Of a DNA stretch of 64,000 bases, positions 36,779 to 44,091 are shown one piece after another. Every line of letters begins with the position of its first letter. Positions within the stretch are counted from its first letter, which is position 1. Origin of the DNA: Agaribacillus aureus (lineage in GTDB: Bacteria > Bacteroidota > Bacteroidia > Cytophagales > Cyclobacteriaceae); assembly GCA_030442055.1 (NCBI GenBank), contig JAUJEB010000003.1, forward strand, positions 62,001 through 126,000, read 5' to 3'. The position numbers and the translations under genes are program-made. A model generated the notes under the pieces. That model did no database searches. It was given only the letters and a program-made list of their open reading frames with translations, and was not told where the DNA came from.

Positions 36779-39700
36779 ATGAAAAAAATTCTGTTAAAAA
36801 CAGCATTAGGGATTACTATGCATTTTTTGGCAACAACCATATTACTATTCCTGAGCTCAGCCATGCTGATTGCCAACAATTCTGACGCCCAAAATATAAA
36901 AGAAGTGGAGATCTCTCTGGGCCTGAAGAATGCCTCCCTGGTAGAAGCCTTCCAGGCGATAGAGAACCAGACGAATTTTAAATTCATGTACCAGAAAAAC
37001 ATTAAATCCAGCCCTCAAAAGGTAACCGTTGAGGTACGGAGCAAAAGTGTCGCACATGTTTTAAAGCTTATTGCACAACAAACCGGATTAACTTTTAAAC
37101 AGATCAATAATACACTTTCGGTGAAGAAAGCCGCCGGGAAATCCAGTAAAAAGATGAGTTCCGATGCCCTTCCGGACAAAGAGATATCAGGAAAAGTTAT
37201 CAATCAAGAGACTTCCGAGCCCTTGATCGGCGCTACCGTAACGGTTAAAAAATACCCCACGATCGGAACTGTGACTGATGTAGCAGGGAATTTTAAACTC
37301 AAGGTTCCTGACGACGCCGAAGCGCTGATCTTTTCCTTCATTGGGTTTACCTCACGGGAAGTATCGCTAGGCGACAAAACCGTTTTTGAAATCGCCTTGG
37401 AAAATGATTTGTCCACCTTATCTGAGGTATTGGTAGTTGGATATGGCACTGGAAAGCGGACCGAAGTCAATGGCGCCATCTCAAAAGTAAGTGAAGAAGA
37501 AGTAAGCAAGTACGCAACCGCCAATTTCGAACAGGCCATCTTAGGCACCATGGCGGGCATCCAAATTTCTCAAAATGGCAGAAACCCGGGCGAAGACTCG
37601 CAAATATCTATCCGTGGGATCAGCACACTGACGGCGGGTGTAAATCCGTTGATCGTCGTGGATGGTGTGCCGCTGACAGAAGGGAGCTCATTGAGTTCTA
37701 TCAATACGCAGGACATTGAATCGATCAGCGTCCTGAAAGATGCTTCTTCCGCCGCCATTTATGGGTCGCGGGCTTCCAATGGCGTGATCATGATCACAAC
37801 CAAGAAGGGAGAGCAAGGAAAAATTAAAGTCAATTTTGATGCCTTTGCCGGTGTTCAGAGCCGGACGGACGAGCTTGAACTGGTCAATGCTTATGACGCT
37901 GCACAGTTTTTTACAGAAGCGCGTGACAATGGTTACGTATCCAGAGATCCGGAAAACAGAAGCATTGCCGATGACCGCGATACCAGAGTCGCCAATGGCG
38001 CCAACAAACGGGAGCTGAGATTAGGCTACACACAACCCTACCTGGACGGCGTACAGGGACTCACCGATTACGACTGGCTGGACGGGGTCTATCGCAATGC
38101 CCACTTTAATAATTACTATGTATCTGTTTCAGGCGGCCACCAGCAAACCAATTACTTTGTGTCGTTCGGTTATCTGGACCAGGAAGGAATGGTCATCGGC
38201 ACCGGCATGGACAGGTACACCTCTAACATCCGGTTAAATACGGTTTTTACTGATAACCTGAAATTCGGCATTAATCTTAACACCTCCTATGCTGACCTTG
38301 ATGTTACCGATGATAACGGTTGGAATAACCTTCCCCCCGACCCCGGGTCTTCGTTTTATCTGATGTATCCTTTCTTTAATCCATACAATGAAGACGGATC
38401 TTTTGCGATCAGCGCACAGATACGAGCCAATACACCGGAAGATGGCTCCCTTTCCGAGAATACGATTGCGATGACCACATTAACTAAAAATACCGAAAGT
38501 CGTTTCAGAACATTTGGCAGCACTTTTCTTGAATACGAACCCGTAAAAGGTTTACGGTTCAAAACATCTGTTGGCGCGGATTTCAGATCAAACTTTTACG
38601 ACTATTACCAGCCTTCAACATTTGGAAGGTATCGGACGGACGTTGTCAACAATCAATCCAACAGCACTGAAACAAAAATCCGTATTGAAAATTATCTCAT
38701 AGAAAATACCGTCAACTACGGCCGGCAAGTAAGCAATCACGGCTTTAAATTCCTGTTAGGGCAAAGCTACCAGCAGGAAAAGTTTACATCTACCGAAGTG
38801 GCAGCGACAGGGATCATTGATGACAACCTTGACAATATATCGGCAGGAAGTAACTTTACCGTAGACGCCGACAGGTTCAAGTGGACACAATTGTCTTATT
38901 TCGGCAGGTTGCAATATGACTATAAAGGCAAATACTTCGTAACCGCCGCACTTAGAAGAGACGGTTCATCTCGCTTTGGCGCTAATTCCAAATGGGGTAC
39001 CTTCTCTGCCTTTTCAGCCGGATGGCTTATAAGTGATGAACCATTTTTTCCTTTAAGCAATATCTTCAACCACGCAAAATTAAGGGTCAGCTGGGGACAA
39101 ACCGGTAACAATCAAATAGGCTCTTACAGCTCTCAGGCACTGGTAAATGAAGACAATTATACCATCAACGGTCAATTGCTTTCAGGATTCTCCACTACCA
39201 CCTCTCCGAATCCCGATCTTTCATGGGAAACAAACACTTCTACCAACATTGGTATTGATTTCGGACTATTGGAAAATAAAATCTTTATCAGCGCAGAATA
39301 CTATACTGCCAGGACAGAAGATCTCCTGCTCCAGGTACCTGTGCCCCAGCAATCCGGTTTTGATATTTCCCTGCAAAACATTGGAGAATTGAAAAATAAA
39401 GGTTTTGAATTTGAACTACGGGGCAAAGGATTCAAACTTGGTGATTTGCTGCTGGGCTTTAATACCAACCTGACTAGCAACGTTAACGAAGTCTTGGCAT
39501 TGGGCGTGGATCAGGATCAAATCATCGCGTCTTCCGGTGGTTCTACCTATCTCACCAAAATTGGAGAGCCCATTGCGCAATTCTACGGATGGGATATTAT
39601 CGGTGTATACAAAACGCAGGAAGACATTGACAGTACACCTCATTTGTCGGGTACCCTGGTAGGAGACTATAAAGTGAGAGATGCCGACGGTGACGGTGAC

Positions 39701-40252
39701 GTGGACTCAGATGACCGGATTCCTTTGGGCACCTACAATCCGGATTTCACTTATGCTCTTGGGGTGAACATGGCGTATAAAAGCTTCGATCTTAGCCTCT
39801 CTTTCACCGGTGTAGAAGGACGCAAGGTTTATGATCACCTGACCGCCAGGGGCCTGGAAGTCGGGGAAGGGTTTACCACAGCCAGTCAATACTATTTTGA
39901 CAACTATTATCACCCTGAAAGAAATCCCGACGGTTTCTTTGCGGCCCCAAATCTGGGCAATTTTTCATCGGCCAGAAGAAATACCCGGATGTCGAGCATT
40001 ACAGTCTCCGATGGCGACTATTTCAGGCTAAGGAATATTCAAATAGGTTATACCTTTCCTAAAAGCATGTTAAAGACTGTGGGTATTTCCAAATTAAGGG
40101 TATATGCTACGGCGAATAACCTGTTCACCATTACCAAATACAGGGGGTTAAATTCTGAAGGCATCAGGCCGGGAACCCTCACCAATGGTTACGCCCGAAG
40201 TGCCGGGTCCATTCCAAGACTGATAGCCGGAGGCCTAAATGTTACATTCTAA
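36779..40252 (+). CDS. SusC/RagA-family TonB-dependent transporter of PUL2
   Basis: A 1157-residue outer-membrane transporter. A signal region (1-38) is followed by the STN domain (about 43-117), a carboxypeptidase-like sandwich (about 134-207), a TonB-box-like EVLVVGYGTGKRTEVNGAIS (216-235), a plug with ISIRGISTLTAGVNPLIVVDGV and ISVLKDASSAAIYGSRASNGVI, and a long barrel. An internal DADGDGDVDSDDR loop is typical near the C-terminus. The STN domain ties it to the FecR and sigma genes upstream. The ligand is unknown; the only enzyme in this locus is a glycerophosphodiester phosphodiesterase, so a phosphodiester-containing substrate is a reasonable inference. Confidence 0.96.
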   Translation: MKKILLKTALGITMHFLATTILLFLSSAMLIANNSDAQNIKEVEISLGLKNASLVEAFQAIENQTNFKFMYQKNIKSSPQKVTVEVRSKSVAHVLKLIAQQTGLTFKQINNTLSVKKAAGKSSKKMSSDALPDKEISGKVINQETSEPLIGATVTVKKYPTIGTVTDVAGNFKLKVPDDAEALIFSFIGFTSREVSLGDKTVFEIALENDLSTLSEVLVVGYGTGKRTEVNGAISKVSEEEVSKYATANFEQAILGTMAGIQISQNGRNPGEDSQISIRGISTLTAGVNPLIVVDGVPLTEGSSLSSINTQDIESISVLKDASSAAIYGSRASNGVIMITTKKGEQGKIKVNFDAFAGVQSRTDELELVNAYDAAQFFTEARDNGYVSRDPENRSIADDRDTRVANGANKRELRLGYTQPYLDGVQGLTDYDWLDGVYRNAHFNNYYVSVSGGHQQTNYFVSFGYLDQEGMVIGTGMDRYTSNIRLNTVFTDNLKFGINLNTSYADLDVTDDNGWNNLPPDPGSSFYLMYPFFNPYNEDGSFAISAQIRANTPEDGSLSENTIAMTTLTKNTESRFRTFGSTFLEYEPVKGLRFKTSVGADFRSNFYDYYQPSTFGRYRTDVVNNQSNSTETKIRIENYLIENTVNYGRQVSNHGFKFLLGQSYQQEKFTSTEVAATGIIDDNLDNISAGSNFTVDADRFKWTQLSYFGRLQYDYKGKYFVTAALRRDGSSRFGANSKWGTFSAFSAGWLISDEPFFPLSNIFNHAKLRVSWGQTGNNQIGSYSSQALVNEDNYTINGQLLSGFSTTTSPNPDLSWETNTSTNIGIDFGLLENKIFISAEYYTARTEDLLLQVPVPQQSGFDISLQNIGELKNKGFEFELRGKGFKLGDLLLGFNTNLTSNVNEVLALGVDQDQIIASSGGSTYLTKIGEPIAQFYGWDIIGVYKTQEDIDSTPHLSGTLVGDYKVRDADGDGDVDSDDRIPLGTYNPDFTYALGVNMAYKSFDLSLSFTGVEGRKVYDHLTARGLEVGEGFTTASQYYFDNYYHPERNPDGFFAAPNLGNFSSARRNTRMSSITVSDGDYFRLRNIQIGYTFPKSMLKTVGISKLRVYATANNLFTITKYRGLNSEGIRPGTLTNGYARSAGSIPRLIAGGLNVTF

Positions 40253-40271
40253 TGCTTTTAACCAAATAAAC

Positions 40272-41678
40272 ATGAAAAAGATATTAACGATCATATTGAG
40301 TTTGGGCGCTCTAACAATTTTCCTTTCATCGTGTGAAGATGAACTCGACCAACGCCCTATTACAGAAAGAGAATCTAACAATTTCTATTCCAATGAAGAG
40401 GAGCTGGAAAGCGCCGTACTGGCGGTATACGCCAAGCTCCAAAATCGTGGGTTATACGGGTTGGACCTGATCGGTGCAGGCGAAATTTCGTCTGACAATA
40501 CATTTGATGAGGTGCCAGCCAATGATGGCGGCAGGTTTGGCCAATTAGATGAATTCACGGCTATTCCGGGCAACGACCTTGTCGGTGATATCTGGAAGGA
40601 GTCTTTTATTGGCATTCAAAGAGCAAACACGGTATTAAACCGGATAGGTGATATCAATTTCGAAGACGACAATGTAAAACAGCATAGAATCGGAGAAATG
40701 AAGTTCATCAGGGCACTGCTGTATTTCAATTTGGTAAGACTCTACGGCGATGTACCTCTCGTTTTGGAAGAAACCGTCAATCCAAATGATTTCTTCGGCC
40801 AGGGGCGCACACCCATTGCCGAAGTGTACACACAAATACAAACGGATTTGTCGGAAGCCATCACCGGTCTTCCCGCCATCAACGGCGCGGCCAGACCCGG
40901 CAAGGGAGCTGCCCGCTCTTTGCTGGGAAAGGTTTATCTGACCCTGGGGCAATACAGTGAGGCGGCCACGCAGCTTCAAAGTGTTTTTGACTCCGGAAAC
41001 TATGGGCTCGTCGCTAATGTAGCTGACATTTTTGGGGAGGAAAATGAAAATAATAGTGAAGTGGTTTTTGCCGTGCAGTTTGCTGCCGGATTAAATGGCA
41101 ATTCCGAAGGAACCCCTGCTCATTCGCAATTCAGCCCGTCGGGGACTGTGTCAAATGCGAAAGGTCATAATCTCCCGACCGTAGATTTTTATAATCTTTA
41201 CGATGACAATGATCTGAGGAAAAGTGTGTTTGTGGGAGTGACCGATAACGGTGTGCCTTTTACAAAAAAATGGACGGTCAATCCGAGCAATGCCGATGAT
41301 GGTGGCAGCGATTACATGGTAATCAGATATGCCGATGTTGTGCTGATGTTGGCGGAAGCGCTCAATGAAACCGGAAACACAGTGGATGCCGCTGATTTAT
41401 TAAACAGTATCAGAAACCGCGCCGGCTTGGCGAACACCGCAGCTAACACCCAGGTGGCACTCAGAGATGCTATTGCGTTGGAAAGAAGGTTTGAGCTAAT
41501 TGGCGAAGGCCACCGTTGGTTTGACCTGCTCAGAATGGGAAAAGCCATTACAACCATGAATACCTGGTTTGCAAATAATGGAAAAAATATCACGATCGAT
41601 GAAAACGATTTGCTATTACCTATTCCTCAAAGCCAGATAGACACTGATCCGGCTATCAAGCAGAATCCGGGTTACTAA
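40272..41678 (+). CDS. SusD/RagB-family ligand-binding lipoprotein of PUL2
   Basis: A 468-residue SusD partner of the transporter upstream. The ATG at 40272, 19 bp after the susC stop, gives a short clean lipoprotein signal (MKKILTIILSLGALTIFLSSC, Cys21); a longer frame from 40239 would overlap susC and is not needed. After EDELDQRPITERES comes the helical SusD fold with RFIRALLYFNLVRLYGDVPLV-like TPR helices (here KFIRALLYFNLVRLYGD) and the C-terminal LLLPIPQSQIDTDPAIKQNPGY signature. Length is at the short end for the family. Confidence 0.95.
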   Translation: MKKILTIILSLGALTIFLSSCEDELDQRPITERESNNFYSNEEELESAVLAVYAKLQNRGLYGLDLIGAGEISSDNTFDEVPANDGGRFGQLDEFTAIPGNDLVGDIWKESFIGIQRANTVLNRIGDINFEDDNVKQHRIGEMKFIRALLYFNLVRLYGDVPLVLEETVNPNDFFGQGRTPIAEVYTQIQTDLSEAITGLPAINGAARPGKGAARSLLGKVYLTLGQYSEAATQLQSVFDSGNYGLVANVADIFGEENENNSEVVFAVQFAAGLNGNSEGTPAHSQFSPSGTVSNAKGHNLPTVDFYNLYDDNDLRKSVFVGVTDNGVPFTKKWTVNPSNADDGGSDYMVIRYADVVLMLAEALNETGNTVDAADLLNSIRNRAGLANTAANTQVALRDAIALERRFELIGEGHRWFDLLRMGKAITTMNTWFANNGKNITIDENDLLLPIPQSQIDTDPAIKQNPGY

Positions 41679-41702
41679 GATTGACCTGTTCAAACTATTA
41701 CA

Positions 41703-41764
41703 TAATGGCATTGTCTAAAAAGGACTTTAATAATCCCTGTAATACCCTTGGGACAATGCCATTA
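41703..41764. terminator. 13-bp stem hairpin between susD and the phosphodiesterase gene of PUL2
   Basis: TAATGGCATTGTC (41703-41715) and GACAATGCCATTA (41752-41764) are exact reverse complements, with a 36-nt loop. It ends 14 bp before the next ATG, so it may terminate, attenuate or mask the start of the phosphodiesterase gene. Its right arm carries GGGACAATGCCA (41750-41761), the 12-mer also seen downstream of susD in PUL1. Confidence 0.55.
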
Positions 41765-41778
41765 AACCACTTTATAAA

Positions 41779-42714
41779 ATGTCACAGATCATAAAATCAC
41801 TGCTTGTCGCGATATGCATATTTCAATCATGTGTTCCCGGCAAAAATGAAAAATCCAATACTCAGTCAGCAGATCATCCTTTGTCGCGGATCGAAGCTTT
41901 GATCCAAAACCTGGAAGACGCTGAAAATGACGAAATCATCGTCGTCGCCCATCGTGGTGACTGGCGAAATGCGCCGGAAAATTCCCTGCAGGCCATTGAC
42001 AATTGCATCAAAATGGGCGTCGATATGGTGGAAATAGATATTCGTGAAACAAAGGATGGCCACCTGGTTTTGATGCATGATGAAACCATCGACCGTACCA
42101 CCAATGGCACCGGCAAGGTCACGGACTGGACCCTGGATTCCTTACAGACCTTGTATCTGCTCGACGGGCTTGGGGTCCCGACGGCGCATAAAATTCCAAC
42201 CCTGGAACAGGCGCTCAACCTTACCAAAGATAAAATTTTGGTGAACCTTGATAAAAGCTATCCTCTATTTGATAAATGTTACCAAATAGCCAAGCAAACC
42301 GGAACACTTGATCAAATCATTATCAAAGGAGCCAAAAGCTATCAGGAACTGGCACAGGAATTCGGAGTGTTTTTAGACAAGGTATATTTTATGCCTATCA
42401 TCCGTTTACCGGATCCCAATGCGGCAGAAATAATCAATGGATATCATCAACATAGATTTCCAGTGGCCTTTGAGTTTACTGTACGATATGACACACTGCC
42501 ATTTCTTGAAAAGTTTTCCGACATACGCAGCAAAGGCGCCAGCATTTGGGTAAATGCGCTTTGGCCTCATCACAATGGCGGACACGACGATGAAAAAGCT
42601 GTTATCGACGCCAGCACTTATGACTGGTACATTGAAAACAACATTGATATTATCCAAACAGACCGGCCGGCGCTGCTTTTGGATTATTTAAGAAAAAAGG
42701 GGCTGCATGATTAA
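41779..42714 (+). CDS. Glycerophosphodiester phosphodiesterase (GDPD) family lipoprotein
   Basis: Hydrolyses glycerophosphodiesters to glycerol-3-phosphate and an alcohol. It has the GDPD barrel signature: AHRGDWRNAPENS with His57, Arg58 and Glu67, then VEIDIRETKDGHLVLMHDETIDRTT with Glu84, Asp86 and His99. The N-terminus is a lipoprotein signal (FQSC, Cys18), so it acts outside the cytoplasm. At 311 residues it is a standard single-domain member. It is the last gene of PUL2 and ends 10 bp from a convergent cyclase gene. Its linkage to susCD suggests processing of an imported or surface phosphodiester compound, such as deacylated phospholipid or a teichoic-acid-like glycan. Confidence 0.92.
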   Translation: MSQIIKSLLVAICIFQSCVPGKNEKSNTQSADHPLSRIEALIQNLEDAENDEIIVVAHRGDWRNAPENSLQAIDNCIKMGVDMVEIDIRETKDGHLVLMHDETIDRTTNGTGKVTDWTLDSLQTLYLLDGLGVPTAHKIPTLEQALNLTKDKILVNLDKSYPLFDKCYQIAKQTGTLDQIIIKGAKSYQELAQEFGVFLDKVYFMPIIRLPDPNAAEIINGYHQHRFPVAFEFTVRYDTLPFLEKFSDIRSKGASIWVNALWPHHNGGHDDEKAVIDASTYDWYIENNIDIIQTDRPALLLDYLRKKGLHD

Positions 42715-42724
42715 AAGTCGTAGT

Positions 42725-43828
42725 TTACAAGGTAAACAACATCACTTTTTGCCTTTTTCCGCGAAGTTCCATATCCCCCATCCTCTTGGGGGCAAAGGTG
42801 TTGGATGGTAATTTAAGTTTATCCAGCAAATAATCTGACAACAATATATTTACCCCTAACTCATTACACTTTTCCTGAATTCGGGCGGTGGTATTAAGCA
42901 CGTCGCCGGAGAAGGCAATGTCTCTTTTCACCACCCCAATTTCCCCGGCCATAACATGGCCGTAATGCAAGCCGGCTTTGAACTCAGGTACAATACCGTC
43001 ATAAGTTTCTTTAAAATAATCGGTTTTGAGCAGAAGCGCTTCCTGGATTTTAAAAAAACAATGCAGACAGTTGGCATTGGCGACACCTGCGGGCATGGGC
43101 CAACTAATGACGATCTCATCGCCAACATATTGATAGATCTCCCCTTTTGCGTCAAGAATACTTGGGGTGGCGCGCTCGAAAATATCTCTCAAAAAATTGA
43201 AATAACGTTTCTCCCCCAATTTTTCGGCGATAGTGGTAGACGATCGCAGGTCAAGAAACATAAAAATGCGTTCTTCCCGCTTGGGATGGAAGTATTTTCC
43301 CAATAAAAAATCACGGAACACACCCGGGCCATACTTATCATTCACCAGTAATACGATCAAGGTGGCAATGACAATAAACAGCCACAAAAAATAGCTATGA
43401 AGACTTCCAACCGTAATCATATCAGACCACACCGACTGTAATGTATCGCGGTGATAAAATGGAAGCCCCAGCTCACCGCTCGTTACAAAGATCCCCGCCG
43501 GAATGCCTACTATAAAATATATCACCGTGTAGGTCCATAGGATACTCCACAAGCTCCAGCCATAATTTTTGGTTCTAAGCCATTTTTCCCAATAAAAAAC
43601 CACACCGCTGCCTCCCAGAATGCCGGCCAGTATACCTGTAAAAAGACTACCGTAAAAATACAGCCATGGCTCCATATCAGAAATATCCCGGCCAAGATCT
43701 ATCAAGCTGGCATAGATAGTAAAAAAATGGAAAATCGATACGAAGGTCCAGCTAATAGTAATCCACAGGATCTTGGATAGCTGAGATTTAAATGTATTTG
43801 TTAAGGGTAGCCGCATGTCGAAGAGCAA
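42725..43828 (-). CDS. Membrane-bound class III adenylate/guanylate cyclase-like protein
   Basis: A 367-residue protein with about four transmembrane helices (near 20-40, 57-80, 95-115 and 142-162) followed by a class III cyclase catalytic domain (about 185-365). The two metal aspartates are present: Asp193 (FLDLRSST) and Asp237 (YVGDEIV). The transition-state pair is in VLNTTARIQE. A Gln-Tyr replaces the lysine often seen before VGDE in adenylate cyclases, so the purine specificity cannot be stated. The four-helix sensor, rather than a six-helix or HAMP type, occurs in a group of environmental cyclases. Monocistronic. Confidence 0.85.
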   Translation of the reverse strand: MLFDMRLPLTNTFKSQLSKILWITISWTFVSIFHFFTIYASLIDLGRDISDMEPWLYFYGSLFTGILAGILGGSGVVFYWEKWLRTKNYGWSLWSILWTYTVIYFIVGIPAGIFVTSGELGLPFYHRDTLQSVWSDMITVGSLHSYFLWLFIVIATLIVLLVNDKYGPGVFRDFLLGKYFHPKREERIFMFLDLRSSTTIAEKLGEKRYFNFLRDIFERATPSILDAKGEIYQYVGDEIVISWPMPAGVANANCLHCFFKIQEALLLKTDYFKETYDGIVPEFKAGLHYGHVMAGEIGVVKRDIAFSGDVLNTTARIQEKCNELGVNILLSDYLLDKLKLPSNTFAPKRMGDMELRGKRQKVMLFTL

Positions 43829-43982
43829 CTAAATGTTATTTTGATCTGATCATCTCATAAAGCCCCTTTCCGGTCAGTATTTGTTTTTGAGCCATCAAAT
43901 ATAGATAGCCCTCAGCTACTAATTTAAGTGGTTAATTTGACTAATTATCTTAATTTTTGATAAAATTAATATTTCAACGAAA

Positions 43983-44032
43983 CGAAACCGGATTCTTTCA
44001 AACTTAATACTTTAGGACTTTATCTGGTTTCG
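43983..44032. repeat. Inverted repeat in the cyclase-AraC divergent region
   Basis: CGAAACCGGA (43983-43992) and TCTGGTTTCG (44023-44032) pair at 9 of 10 positions with a 30-nt gap. It lies 28 bp before the -7 element of the sensor gene, so it could be an operator half-site pair for the AraC domain. Weak support. Confidence 0.35.
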
Positions 44033-44059
44033 AATGATGGTATTAAAGTGTAAAAGTTC

Positions 44060-44067
44060 TAACTTTG
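44060..44067 (+). promoter_or_regulatory. Candidate -7 element of the AraC-type sensor gene
   Basis: TAACTTTG is an exact TANNTTTG match, 24 bp before the start codon. There is no TTG at -33, consistent with an activator-dependent promoter. Confidence 0.45.
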
Positions 44068-44091
44068 TTAAAATGGTAAAAGTAGGGAAAC

